DNA of 55,853 bases from an uncultured Bacteroidales bacterium (GTDB lineage: Bacteria; Bacteroidota; Bacteroidia; Bacteroidales; WCHB1-69). The DNA is taken from contig ONCM01000025.1 in the NCBI GenBank assembly GCA_900316305.1, forward strand, positions 1 through 55,853, read 5' to 3'. Position 1 is the stretch's first letter, and each line of letters begins with the position of its first letter. Position numbers and translations under genes: made by a program. The notes under the pieces are model-generated. The model ran no database searches. It saw nothing but the letters and a program-made list of their open reading frames with translations, and was not told where the DNA came from. This document shows, one piece after another, positions 22,591-31,674 of this stretch.

Positions 22591-24720
22591 TTACAAATTG
22601 ATTTCCAGCTCTTGGTCGCCGCAGCGGAAGAGATATTGGTTTGAGTGTTTCTCAAAATGTTGATATTCATCCACGAAAGTGTGGAAGAATTCGGGATCTA
22701 CGGTAAATGTGATGACGCGGGTCGCACCTGCCGGGATGTTGACGCGCTCAAATCCTACCAGCGTTTTCACCGGACTACGCGGGTCGTTTTTGTTGGTCAT
22801 ATAGAGTTGCGCCACCTCTTCGCCATCGCGGTTGCCCGTATTCGTAATTCTGCAATAGAAAACCTGTTGTCCGGCATCAAATGAGAAATCCGAATACTTG
22901 AAATTCGTGTAACTCAGTCCATAACCGAACGGATACAGCGGCTCTTCCGTCATGAAGCGATAGGTGCGATGCTCCATTTCGTAACTGTCAAAGGGAGGGA
23001 TATAATTCTTTGTGCTATAAAATGTTACGGGTAATTTGCCGCTAGGATTGACCTTGCCGAAAAGGACATCCGCCACGGCTGTGCCCGCCGCCTGTCCGCC
23101 GTACCAGGCCGCCAGAATTGCATCCAAATTTTCGTCTTCCCAATCCAATGCCACCGCGCCGCCGGAGCAGAGCACGAACACAACGGGTTTTCCCATCTTC
23201 TTGATTTTCATTAACATACCTTCTTGAATGCGTGGTAGGTCGATGTTGGTTCTGTCGCCACCATGGAAACCGTCCATCTCCACTTTCAACTCCTCGCCCT
23301 CCAGTTCCGGGGAGAGCCCTCCGACGAAAATAACGAGGTCGCACTTCGCTATCTGCTTGTCGAAATCGTTGGGAATAAGATACTTGCCGTCCACATGATG
23401 GCAGACCGTGTCAAAGTAGATTTCCGGACGTTGGTTAGCAGGCAGGGTTTTGATATAGTTCGTAATGCCCTCATAAATGGTGACGGCATGGCGCGGCGTG
23501 CCGTTGTAATTGCCGCACAGCATTGCGGAATCCGCCGCATTGGGTCCGAGAATCGCAATCCGTTTGTACTTTCCAGGCTGCAAAGGCAGAATTTTCTCCT
23601 TGTTTTGCAGCAGGACGATACTCTTTTGCGCCATTTCGAGGGCTTTTTTCTCAAATAGCGTAGTGTCCGGAATCTCTTTGAAGGGCTGTTCTGGGTCGAA
23701 CATGCCTAAGGCGATACGTGCTTTGAGAATCTTAAGTACATGAGCATCAATAATATATTCGGGTATAAGTCCTTGTTCCACAGCTTCTTTCAGGGCGGGC
23801 AGACCGCTGCCGCACTCTAAGTCAACCACCGAGCCGAATGCGGCTGCGGCGGCATCCGCGGCGGTGGCGTGCGTCTCGTGCCTCGGAATCACCGTGTCGC
23901 GCTCCCAACAGTCATTCAACGCCCAGCAGTCGGTCACGAAAATCCGGTCATACCCCCACAGGTTCTGGAGAATATCGACCAGCAGACTCTCGTTGGTGCA
24001 GCATGGTACGTTGTTCAATCGGTTGTAGCCGCACATCACCATGCCGACATCCGTGTGTTTCACAATGTACTTAAACGCAGGCAGATAGGTGGTCCATAGG
24101 GCGCGTCCGCTGACGGTGGCATCGAAGGAATGGCGGTCGGCTTCGGGACCGCTGTGCACGGCGAAATGCTTGATGCAGGCCAGTGCCTTGTAACGACCGT
24201 TGACCTGCTGCTGCAACCCGTTCACGCAGGCAGTGCCCATGCGTGCGGTAAGATACGGGTCCTCGCCGTAAGTTTCCATGCCGCGACCCCAGCGCGGATC
24301 GCGGAAAATGTTGATATTCGGGGTGAAGAAGGTGAGTCCGGTGTAGTCGTCGTATTGTCCGGCTTGCTGCGAACGGTAGTACTTCATCCGGGCCTCGTCC
24401 GCAATCATGCCAAACATCTCCTGCACCAATTTGTCGTCGAAGGTGGCGGCCAGTGCCGTGGGCATCGGATAGACGGTGGCGAAACCGTTGCGGGCAACTC
24501 CATGCAGCGCCTCGTTCCACCAGCTGTAAGCCGGAATTCCCAACCGCTCCACGGCTGGATTTCGGTGCTCCATCATCCCTAACTTCTCATCCAGAGTAAG
24601 CTGGTTCAGAAGCAGTTGCGCACGCTCCTCTATTGGAAGATTGGGGTTTCGGAAATCCTGCTGCGCCATCGTGCAAGCGGCGAGGGCGAAGGTTATGATG
24701 CTGACGAATAATTTTTTCAT
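22591..24720 (-). CDS. Glycoside hydrolase family 3 (beta-xylosidase/beta-glucosidase type)
   Basis: The protein of about 709 aa has a signal peptide (MKKLFVSIITFALAACTMAQ; the Cys at residue 16 could also be a lipobox). The (beta/alpha)8 domain has FTPNINIFRDPRWGRGMETY, ALACIKHFAVHSG and the nucleophile region RIFVTDCWALNDC, with Asp in the family TD/SD position. The second domain has IAILGPNAADSAMLCGNYNG and VFVLCSGGAVALDWEDENLD. An FnIII-like C-terminal domain follows (PLYPFGYGLSYTNFKYSDF). The closest visible resemblance is to xylan 1,4-beta-xylosidases. A role in hemicellulose oligosaccharide use outside the cytoplasm is inferred. The start at 24720 is chosen because the upstream ATG at 24765 lies inside a palindromic repeat. 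Confidence 0.92.
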   Translation of the reverse strand: MKKLFVSIITFALAACTMAQQDFRNPNLPIEERAQLLLNQLTLDEKLGMMEHRNPAVERLGIPAYSWWNEALHGVARNGFATVYPMPTALAATFDDKLVQEMFGMIADEARMKYYRSQQAGQYDDYTGLTFFTPNINIFRDPRWGRGMETYGEDPYLTARMGTACVNGLQQQVNGRYKALACIKHFAVHSGPEADRHSFDATVSGRALWTTYLPAFKYIVKHTDVGMVMCGYNRLNNVPCCTNESLLVDILQNLWGYDRIFVTDCWALNDCWERDTVIPRHETHATAADAAAAAFGSVVDLECGSGLPALKEAVEQGLIPEYIIDAHVLKILKARIALGMFDPEQPFKEIPDTTLFEKKALEMAQKSIVLLQNKEKILPLQPGKYKRIAILGPNAADSAMLCGNYNGTPRHAVTIYEGITNYIKTLPANQRPEIYFDTVCHHVDGKYLIPNDFDKQIAKCDLVIFVGGLSPELEGEELKVEMDGFHGGDRTNIDLPRIQEGMLMKIKKMGKPVVFVLCSGGAVALDWEDENLDAILAAWYGGQAAGTAVADVLFGKVNPSGKLPVTFYSTKNYIPPFDSYEMEHRTYRFMTEEPLYPFGYGLSYTNFKYSDFSFDAGQQVFYCRITNTGNRDGEEVAQLYMTNKNDPRSPVKTLVGFERVNIPAGATRVITFTVDPEFFHTFVDEYQHFEKHSNQYLFRCGDQELEINL

Positions 24721-24750
24721 AAGAATTTGTTTATCAAATATTTCCGTTTT

Positions 24751-24778
24751 GTAGAGACGTGCCATGGCGCGTCTCTAC
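24751..24778. repeat. 28-bp palindrome, NcoI-like core, upstream of GH3 gene
   Basis: Perfect GTAGAGACG...CGTCTCTAC palindrome with centre CCATGG, 30 bp upstream of the GH3 start. Confidence 0.9.
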
Positions 24779-24804
24779 ATCGTAACAATTACATTATCCA
24801 TTCT

Positions 24805-24832
24805 GTAGAGACGCAATGCATTGCGGCTCTAC
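24805..24832. repeat. 28-bp palindrome, core CAATGCATTG, supplying a stop codon
   Basis: GTAGAGACG / CGGCTCTAC arms with one mismatch. The last CTA is the TAG stop of the T9SS-exported protein on the minus strand. A second palindrome lies 26 bp away. Confidence 0.85.
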
Positions 24833-26271
24833 CGGACAATCAATTTCTTGGCAATAAACGTGTTATCCTTTTGTATATAAACCAAATACACACCCGGTTT
24901 TAATGTGTTGGTGGCGATGCGGGTCGTTCCCAGTTGTGCCTTACCGTTCATCACACATTGTCCTGCTGAGGTGAAAATTTGCCATTGCAACACCTCCTCT
25001 GTCGGATTCTCCAACGTGAAATAGCCTTGTGAAACTGGATTCGGAGCAAGGTTAATTTTCGTTAAAACAGTAGAACTTATCCCTTCTGGCTCTAACACGT
25101 AGATAGGCAAATAGTTGACAAGTCCTAACGAAGCGTCATCAGCCTGATGGTAAATCACCGCTTCTGCAGCCTCCGCATTGTCGCAGCCCCAATAATTGCC
25201 CACGGCGTCCATATCGCTCAATGCATTGTTGTACAATTCATAGTCCACACCGCTGTTTCCGTTGTTATACAGCAGATTATAGCCGGGCTCATCTGTCGTA
25301 CCCATATCTACATGGTGATAATAAATGGCCGTTACGCCCCAAAGGTTGCCCGTGATGAGGTTGCGGCGCAGTTTGGCGGCACAGGTGTTGTCGTAGCCAT
25401 AGATGCTAATACCACTGCCACCATTATTTGGATTAACTTCCAAATTATTGTCAATAAATTGATTATCAAATATATCTGAAGAGATAAGATAGCCGTTCTG
25501 CGTATAACCGTAACGGTTGTTTTTAATTATATTGTCCTTCAACAGCACCTTCGAAACATTTGGATTACTCAAGTTCATGATGCCAATGCCGCCCGACATG
25601 TTGCTGGCCACGCCTTCGATGGTGTTACCGATGATGCGGATGGTGTCTGTCGTGCCCGGACCGATATTGATTTGCGGCGTGTTGGCATTGCCTAAAACAT
25701 TGTTATAGAATACATTATTCAAAATACTTGGACAGCCGTCCGCGTTAACAGCCGACTGTATGGCGCATGCCTGGTTGTCGTGGATATAGCTGTTCTGAAT
25801 CACAGGATTGCAGTTCATATAGCTGATGACATGTCCCGAAAAATGGTCCAACTCACAGTCGTCAATCAATATATTGCTGTTTATCAGCGTAATATGGCTG
25901 CAATATTGGATATGTGCTTTAGAGAGAATACTTGGCGCGGCATCTTCAAAACGAATTTCAAAATAGTTGTTTTGGGTCGAATCTCCTTGGATCAGAAGCA
26001 TTTGGTCCCTATTTTCGGTAAGAACCGTACCCAAGAATGTCAACGTCACGTCATGATCAACCGATACAGATACGGCCGAGGATTCGAGAATCAGGGTGTC
26101 TTCGGCAAGGAGTGTTAAATTTTGCAAAATTCGGTATTGGTTCGGTTGGGTGCTTTGCACGGCATTTGGTAAATACTGAGTTAACGATTGCAGCGTGTAA
26201 GATTGTCCGGTCTGTGCAACCGCCTGACACACAAAAAACAATGCAACGAAAACGAATAAAAATCTTTTCAT
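24829..26271 (-). CDS. T9SS-exported right-handed beta-helix protein
   Basis: The 480-aa protein has a signal peptide (MKRFLFVFVALFFVCQAVAQ). The central region is parallel beta-helix, with strand repeats such as HIQYCSHITLINSNILIDDC, VIQNSYIHDNQACAIQ, ILNNVFYNNVLGN, KVLLKDNIIKNNRYGYTQNG and KLRRNLITGNLWGVTAIYYH. The end is a type A T9SS sorting domain (NLAPNPVSQGYFTLENPTEE to GVYLVYIQKDNTFIAKKLIV). It is therefore exported by type IX secretion and probably displayed on the cell surface. The ligand or substrate is unknown. A -7 box TACCTTTG (26293-26300) supports the start at 26271 over upstream ATGs. The stop codon is part of a palindromic repeat. Confidence 0.88.
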   Translation of the reverse strand: MKRFLFVFVALFFVCQAVAQTGQSYTLQSLTQYLPNAVQSTQPNQYRILQNLTLLAEDTLILESSAVSVSVDHDVTLTFLGTVLTENRDQMLLIQGDSTQNNYFEIRFEDAAPSILSKAHIQYCSHITLINSNILIDDCELDHFSGHVISYMNCNPVIQNSYIHDNQACAIQSAVNADGCPSILNNVFYNNVLGNANTPQINIGPGTTDTIRIIGNTIEGVASNMSGGIGIMNLSNPNVSKVLLKDNIIKNNRYGYTQNGYLISSDIFDNQFIDNNLEVNPNNGGSGISIYGYDNTCAAKLRRNLITGNLWGVTAIYYHHVDMGTTDEPGYNLLYNNGNSGVDYELYNNALSDMDAVGNYWGCDNAEAAEAVIYHQADDASLGLVNYLPIYVLEPEGISSTVLTKINLAPNPVSQGYFTLENPTEEVLQWQIFTSAGQCVMNGKAQLGTTRIATNTLKPGVYLVYIQKDNTFIAKKLIVR

Positions 26272-26292
26272 AACAAGCCATTTTGAACGCCG

Positions 26293-26300
26293 CAAAGGTA
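26293..26300 (-). promoter_or_regulatory. -7 box of the T9SS beta-helix gene (TACCTTTG)
   Basis: TACCTTTG on the minus strand, 21 bp upstream of the ATG at 26271. Confidence 0.6.
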
Positions 26301-26399
26301 CATAATTTTCAAAAACAGGGAGAGAATGGTTTTTCTCTTGTCCTGAAGTGCGGTTTTGATATTTTTTGCATTTTTGCGGAGAATTGTTGAGCATTAAAT

Positions 26400-27089
26400 A
26401 TGGAGACGCAAATCACTGAAACAGTTGTCATTGCGCGTGCCCGCAGCGAATTTCCGTCGAAGTTCGGGATTCCGAGGCAGAGCGGGTTAGTGCCGTCGTT
26501 GCGTACGCGCATCGTGTTCGAGCCCGAGTTCCGCAATGCGGAGGCGTTGCGCGGCATCGAGGAGTTCTCCCATCTCTGGCTGATTTGGGGTTTCTCGGAG
26601 GTGCATCAGGAAGGATGGTCACCGACAGTGCGGCCTCCGAGGCTCGGTGGCAACCGGCGCATGGGCGTCTTCGCCACGCGCTCGCCTTTCCGTCCTAACC
26701 CAATTGGACTCTCCTGCGTGGAGCTCATCGAGGCCGACCTCAATCCCAAGAATCCGACCCTCCTTGTGGGTGGTGCCGATCTTATGGACGGCACTCCAAT
26801 TTACGACATCAAACCCTACCTGCTCACCACCGACTGTCACCCGGAGGCATCGAAAGGGTTCACGCAAGAGCACGAGGACTACCAGCTTAACGTGGAGATT
26901 CCCGAACAGATAATCAAGAAGTTACCAACGGATAAGATTACGAAACTGCGGGAAGTCTTAGCCCAGGACCCTCGTCCCGCCTACCACCACGACGAGTCCC
27001 GCGTCTATGGTTTCCCGTTCGACGGGTACGAGGTGCGGTTTGCCGTGACGGATGGGAAGGTGGTGGTGAAAGAGGTGAAAAAAGGATGA
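26400..27089 (+). CDS. trmO: tRNA (N6-threonylcarbamoyladenosine(37)-N6)-methyltransferase TrmO
   Basis: The 229-aa protein matches the TsaA/TrmO family: RARSEFPSKFGIPRQSGLVP at the N-terminus, FSHLWLIWGF, RPPRLGGNRRMGVFATRSPF, RPNPIGLS and DLMDGTPIYDIKPY. TrmO uses SAM to methylate t6A37 in tRNAs. The C-terminal part (AYHHDESRVYGFPFDGYEVR) is the small domain seen in bacterial TrmO. It is divergent from the T9SS beta-helix gene. A poor -7-like T-rich region lies upstream (26359-26380). Confidence 0.93.
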   Translation: METQITETVVIARARSEFPSKFGIPRQSGLVPSLRTRIVFEPEFRNAEALRGIEEFSHLWLIWGFSEVHQEGWSPTVRPPRLGGNRRMGVFATRSPFRPNPIGLSCVELIEADLNPKNPTLLVGGADLMDGTPIYDIKPYLLTTDCHPEASKGFTQEHEDYQLNVEIPEQIIKKLPTDKITKLREVLAQDPRPAYHHDESRVYGFPFDGYEVRFAVTDGKVVVKEVKKG

Positions 27090-27181
27090 AAGACGATGAA
27101 TGATGCGATGAAATCAATGACAATTCTTGACCCGTCAATGTTGGTGTTGTCCATCTTGACAAAGCCGTAGATGTCATTGTA

Positions 27182-27640
27182 CTAGGCTGTGAGGTAGGTC
27201 TTTCCGATGCGGCTTTGGGCCACAGCCTCCACCGTTTGATTATAGTCTTTACTGAAAGGCTTAGCTGTGCATAAGACTTCTACCTCATAGTGATTGATGC
27301 AAGAGTCTTTCGCGTCAAAAACATCCGAAAAGGAAAAATCCGCCACATAATAGGTATATGTGTTGGTATCACCCATTTCTGTAAGTTCATACCCCTGTTT
27401 TGGAATCCGTTCGTACCGCATATAACGTTCCTTGCCCTGTGGATCGTAATAGTGGAACCCGAAAGTGAACTCCCGCTCCGCCTGATAGATTTTGTTGTCT
27501 TCGGTGTAGCGGCAAGGATTCGCGGTGTCGTTTCTCACCTCAAACCAAACGGACCCGCTCCGCGAATATTCGGTGTTTTGTGAAAAGGCCGGAAGACAGG
27601 TGTAAGCTGTCAGGATGACGATGGTGATGAGTTTTTTCAT
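27182..27640 (-). CDS. Secreted protein of unknown function
   Basis: The 152-aa protein has a signal peptide (MKKLITIVILTAYTCLPAFS). The mature domain is beta-rich (VWFEVRNDTANPCRYTEDNK, REFTFGFHYYDPQGKERYMR, YTYYVADFSF) and has a short Cys-containing end (DSCINHYEVEVLCTAKPF). I recognise no family. The start at 27640 is the MKK after the longer in-frame MNFKIHNN prefix. It lies in a run of small secreted proteins on the minus strand. Confidence 0.65.
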   Translation of the reverse strand: MKKLITIVILTAYTCLPAFSQNTEYSRSGSVWFEVRNDTANPCRYTEDNKIYQAEREFTFGFHYYDPQGKERYMRYERIPKQGYELTEMGDTNTYTYYVADFSFSDVFDAKDSCINHYEVEVLCTAKPFSKDYNQTVEAVAQSRIGKTYLTA

Positions 27641-27785
27641 GTTGTTATGGATTTTGAAGTTCAAGTATGTATTCGTGGATTACCTGTGCAGATCCGCGTG
27701 ATATGTGGAGATAAAAATCCCCGCATATCGCGCGTATCTTCACGTATAATTCTGCGTTAGTCTGCGAGTTCTGCGGGAATTATTC

Positions 27786-28277
27786 CTATTCCGGCAACGA
27801 CTTGGCCAGATAGGACTTCAGCGTCCCTTTGTCGCGCATCTTGAGGAACTGTTCTGCGCCCTTGTCCTTTCCAAGCTCTTTCTTGTACTTCACATAGTAA
27901 TCGAGCGCAGTGTTCACACCAGCAAAACAGCCTTCCAGCTGGCTGTCATCCTTCTGTTGGATGGCATACTGTCCCCAGCCACTAAGGAACAGCAACAGGA
28001 GGTTTCCGTCCTCGAACTTCATCACATCGGTGTTCAGCACCATGTGCACGTCGGGGGTGCCGGAGAGCCACCACAAAGCAAACGCCGCCACATTCTGACG
28101 TTTGGGGTCGCTCGGGGAATGGGTTTTCAGCCAGTCGATGCAGTTCATGGCATCTTCCGTGTATTTGGCATACTCGGACTTTTCAATGTCACCGGGAATT
28201 TCCGGGACAACAAACTTCTGTGCACTCACGCCTTGCGCGAGGAGCAGACTGAAAATGATAACGGCAATTTTTTTCAT
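27786..28277 (-). CDS. Secreted protein of unknown function, helical
   Basis: The 163-aa protein has a signal peptide (KKIAVIIFSLLLAQGVSA). The mature part is alpha-helical, with AMNCIDWLKTHSP, VAAFALWWLSGTPDVHMVL, LLLLFLSGWGQYAI and CFAGVNTALDYYVKYKKELG. It resembles small Bacteroidetes periplasmic proteins without an assigned function. I cannot name the family. Confidence 0.7.
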   Translation of the reverse strand: MKKIAVIIFSLLLAQGVSAQKFVVPEIPGDIEKSEYAKYTEDAMNCIDWLKTHSPSDPKRQNVAAFALWWLSGTPDVHMVLNTDVMKFEDGNLLLLFLSGWGQYAIQQKDDSQLEGCFAGVNTALDYYVKYKKELGKDKGAEQFLKMRDKGTLKSYLAKSLPE

Positions 28278-28336
28278 ATCAAGAATTTTTTGGGTTTATA
28301 CTATGAGTCATACACCGGAGTCCCTCCTGCCTAATA

Positions 28337-28858
28337 CTAACGTTGAATGGCATTTTGATAGTCAACACTGTCAACAGCATATTCAACTTCGTGATCAGAT
28401 CTGTGTTTTGTATCGGAGGAACTCAATATATTCCAACATCTTATAAGGTAAGGGTGTTTGTCGGTGTTGATTTGATTTGACAAATCCCATTGCCATAGAG
28501 TGCCGTCCGAAAAGGTGACCGTATGACAATAGTTGTTGGTGGGTATTTGTAATTCATCACAATAAGAAGAGGCCGCGCCAGGTTCAAATTGTGAATCCCT
28601 TCCGACATACTCATAAACCAGTTTGCTTTCTCCTGGTTGAATGGTGACCAGGTTGCGCTGGGTGCTGTCTTTGGTGTTGAATTGCGAATAGGTGATGGGG
28701 GTGTCCAGCGTGTTTTTCAAATAAAACTTATCGTGACATGCGGGGTCGCAAGCTACGGACATCAGGGACAGCCAGCAAAAAAGCGCCGCTATGCAGAGGA
28801 ATAATCTTGTTGTCTCTTTTTTGATAAAGAATATTACTCGTTTCATTACTTTTTTCAT
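28337..28858 (-). CDS. Putative lipoprotein of unknown function
   Basis: The protein of about 173 aa starts MKKVMKRVIFFIKKETTRLF and has a hydrophobic segment (LFLCIAALFCWLSLMSVAC) with a lipobox-like VAC. The mature part contains several Cys (CDPACHD) and a beta-rich region (TPITYSQFNTKDSTQRNLVT). No family is recognised. Its start codon and 5' leader (28840-28886) are nearly identical to those of the lipoprotein gene at 34857-35207. Confidence 0.65.
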   Translation of the reverse strand: MKKVMKRVIFFIKKETTRLFLCIAALFCWLSLMSVACDPACHDKFYLKNTLDTPITYSQFNTKDSTQRNLVTIQPGESKLVYEYVGRDSQFEPGAASSYCDELQIPTNNYCHTVTFSDGTLWQWDLSNQINTDKHPYLIRCWNILSSSDTKHRSDHEVEYAVDSVDYQNAIQR

Positions 28859-28886
28859 TGTTGTTATTGATTTTGATGAATGTTGC
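28840..28886. repeat. ~46-bp leader/start-codon sequence shared with 35190-35235 (copy A)
   Basis: The 46 bp around the start codon of the 28337 gene match those of the 34857 gene with one clear mismatch (CATTACT versus CATTGCT). They include GTTGTTATTGATTTTGATG upstream of the start on the minus strand. The bodies of the two proteins are unrelated. Confidence 0.8.
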
Positions 28887-28947
28887 ACCTTTTATTATAA
28901 TTTTCCTATCAACCATTTTGATTTTTATAAGACACAGCATTCGGCCA

Positions 28948-31539
28948 TCAGTTCTTCAGACAGCGAATTGAATGCCACTGATACCATTGGTTGTAATCAT
29001 CGTTCTCGAAAAACTCACTGGAGGCACTGCCCAACCCATAAAGGTAAGCATAACCTCCGTATGCAGTGCTGTACGAGGCAGTGGAAGTCCAAAAAGCGGC
29101 ATCGCGCCCGAAATCCATGTACTCGCCGCCTGCAGGGTATGCGTTAAACCCTGTCTCGTTGTTTGCTTCCTGAATGTGCCCCACGGTACATGCGGTACCG
29201 TAGTACTGCCAGCCGGATCTGGAAGCCAAGGCCTTGCCAATGGATGCCGCGCTTGTGTTGCAATGGTACTGGTCTTGGCCGCTGACATAGGTTTTCATTG
29301 CCTGCCACTCTGCCCTGCTTGGCAGATGCCATCCGTCAGGACAGACACCTTGTATTCCCGAAGGGACACTGTTACTAGAACCGGCACCATGCATGGCAGC
29401 TTTCCAATTATAGTGAAAACCATAAACATCCACAATGGTGCTGTCCTCGTTGGGATAATAACGGTAATAGTTGTAATTGCTTTCTTCCGTACCGACGGGA
29501 ATGAAAGTGCCATCGGCGAAGTGGGTGGTCCGCAGGTTCTCGGCCATCCAGCATTGCGTACCCAATTGCACGGTGTTATAGACATTCCCGTCGTAATCGG
29601 TGACCGTTGGAGCGTCTGGACAGGTTTGCCCGTAATTCACACGCGCCCGGAACAGGTACTCCTGTCCGTAACTGGTACCGAAACTATTGGTGGCGTATGC
29701 GCGGAGATAGTAGATTGAATCTGCGGAAAGCCCGGTGAGGGTCAGCAGGAAATGGCCGATGGTGTCGCTGACACTGACATGGCTGTCGCTATAAGTAGGG
29801 TTCGGGGAAGTACTCCAACAAACACCCGCATCCATGATGGGAAGGCTGCCGTTATGCAGGATATTTCCGCCCGTCATCACCGACGAATCGGCCACGGCAA
29901 CAACGGAGTCGGTCTCAATCACGGGCAATGTCAGTGTCGTGAAAACCTTCTGTCCTGAGCTATAGCTCGTGCCGACAATGTTCGTGACGAATGTGCGGAC
30001 ATAATACGTGGTGCCGGGCTCAAGTCCCGTGATGACTCCGGAGAAATTGCCGCCTCCTGTCAACGACGAGGTGTTCACGACATACTGATCCGCCAAGGTG
30101 GGGTCCGGAGAGGTGCTCCAACAAAATCCCTTTGCCGAATAAGAGGGGTTGCCATTGGCAATACGACCAGTGGCCCTGACGGACACATTTGTGGTGTCCG
30201 ACAAACTAAGGATATGCGTGGTGAGCAAGTATGCAGATTTGAAAGATGTCACATTGCCGTAAGAGGTGCCAAGTGCATTGGTAGCGTAGGCACGGAGGTA
30301 GTAATTGGTATTTGGGGTAAGCCCTGTCATATCACAGGTGAATGTGTCACCTGTGTCTGTGGAAATCACATGCGGTCCGGATATGGTTGGATAAGGATAG
30401 GATTCAGTACTCCAACAGATTCCTTTTTCAAGGATAGGAAGTCCTCCGTCATCCGTGACGGTGCCTCCGCAAGTTGCGGAATATCCCACGTTATTGGTGA
30501 CCGACGCTGTGGTAACCGTCGGGAGGCTGTTCGGAAGAGTGGTCAGCACCGAATCTTCGCCATAGATGGTTTCAACCGCATTGGAGGCGTATGCACGATA
30601 GTGATAGGTCATGTCGGCGGCGAGGCCGGTGAGTGTAGAGGTGAAAACGCCGATTTCCCCGCCTTCATCGGTATGTGGATCCGACAAGGTAGGGTTGGAT
30701 GCGGTTCCCCAGCAGATACCGCGTGCCGTCACGGGCAACAGTCCGTCGGAGGTCACGGTGCCCTCGCAGACCGCCTCATGGTAGGTCGTGCCGATGCAAC
30801 TGCCCGTCTCCACCGTCAGGTTGGAAGAGATATAGAAAGTGAGAATCACGGTAGAGGAGCCTTCAAACGGTTGCTCCAGTGTTTCGCTGGCGACATAGTT
30901 GCCGTTGGCGAGGAGCATGTAGCCTGTGATGCGGAATATGTCGCCCGGATTATGCGGATGCTCGTCTCGGAAGCCCGACTTCAGCACCCCCGATTCTCCC
31001 AACCAAACGATGCGGTCAGTGCCGCTGCCACCATTATTCAGCATCTTCAAAGAAGCGATATCATTCGAGGTACGCACATTCAGGAGATACGGCTGAGGGG
31101 AGCGCAACCACACCCGGAAGGTATGTTCGCCTGCCGCCAGTCGCTGTGACAAGCCCGTCACCTTACGTCCCGAAAGGTCAACAATCTCAATGTCCACCAA
31201 TTCCGTTTGAGGCAAAGTCATCACGAAATCCGTAACCCCGCTGAAAGGATTTGGGATGTTTTGCGACACGGAGAAGGATCCCGCTTCCGGATGTGTCGGA
31301 ACACCGACATTGGACAGCAGCAGGATGGTGTCTGGGAAAAAGAGCGTGTCCGTCCACCCTTGTGTAACATCCTCCGCCACAATGTGATGCATTTGCACAT
31401 ATCCGCCCGAATTGTCGCGTCCTGTAAAAGCAACCCCATACTGCGCCCACACGGGGAAAGCCAGAGCCAAAAACCAGCAGATGACGAACCATTTTCTGAT
31501 ATCTCTCTTCTCATTCGTTTTTTTGATTGAAATCCTCAT
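28948..31539 (-). CDS. FISUMP-domain surface protein with four FnIII-like repeats and an internal sorting-like domain
   Basis: The 863-aa protein has a signal peptide (WFVICWFLALAFPVWAQ). Next, at about residues 87-170, is a module like a T9SS type A sorting domain (SVSQNIPNPFSGVTDFVMTL, VDIEIVDLSGRKVTGLSQRL), unusual because these are normally C-terminal. Four ~95-aa FnIII-like repeats follow (about 245-650), each with GICW/GVCWST-NPT and a YYLRAYATN-GTSYG ending. The C-terminal ~210 aa form a FISUMP (Fibrobacter succinogenes major paralogous) domain (VTDYDGNVYNTVQLGTQCWM, ENLRTTHFADG, GVCPDGWHLPSRAEW, RCLKN). Surface attachment or substrate binding is inferred. Its promoter is the first ~200-bp block copy (31675-31884), leaving a leader of about 145 nt. 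Confidence 0.85.
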   Translation of the reverse strand: MRISIKKTNEKRDIRKWFVICWFLALAFPVWAQYGVAFTGRDNSGGYVQMHHIVAEDVTQGWTDTLFFPDTILLLSNVGVPTHPEAGSFSVSQNIPNPFSGVTDFVMTLPQTELVDIEIVDLSGRKVTGLSQRLAAGEHTFRVWLRSPQPYLLNVRTSNDIASLKMLNNGGSGTDRIVWLGESGVLKSGFRDEHPHNPGDIFRITGYMLLANGNYVASETLEQPFEGSSTVILTFYISSNLTVETGSCIGTTYHEAVCEGTVTSDGLLPVTARGICWGTASNPTLSDPHTDEGGEIGVFTSTLTGLAADMTYHYRAYASNAVETIYGEDSVLTTLPNSLPTVTTASVTNNVGYSATCGGTVTDDGGLPILEKGICWSTESYPYPTISGPHVISTDTGDTFTCDMTGLTPNTNYYLRAYATNALGTSYGNVTSFKSAYLLTTHILSLSDTTNVSVRATGRIANGNPSYSAKGFCWSTSPDPTLADQYVVNTSSLTGGGNFSGVITGLEPGTTYYVRTFVTNIVGTSYSSGQKVFTTLTLPVIETDSVVAVADSSVMTGGNILHNGSLPIMDAGVCWSTSPNPTYSDSHVSVSDTIGHFLLTLTGLSADSIYYLRAYATNSFGTSYGQEYLFRARVNYGQTCPDAPTVTDYDGNVYNTVQLGTQCWMAENLRTTHFADGTFIPVGTEESNYNYYRYYPNEDSTIVDVYGFHYNWKAAMHGAGSSNSVPSGIQGVCPDGWHLPSRAEWQAMKTYVSGQDQYHCNTSAASIGKALASRSGWQYYGTACTVGHIQEANNETGFNAYPAGGEYMDFGRDAAFWTSTASYSTAYGGYAYLYGLGSASSEFFENDDYNQWYQWHSIRCLKN

Positions 31540-31674
31540 AACTGTTGTATTAAATAATGAATAATTATTCTGGGTACTCTATTTGCAACTGTTCATTTAT
31601 ACAAGTATGATGTAAATAATGCAAATGGTTGCACTTAATCGAAAATTTTTTCAGGTAGGTCTTAGACATCATCC

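Noticed and set aside
30214-31149. Plus-strand open frame (311 codons) opposite the FISUMP gene
   Set aside because: The minus strand holds an 863-aa protein with clear repeats and a FISUMP domain; the plus-strand translation has no features.
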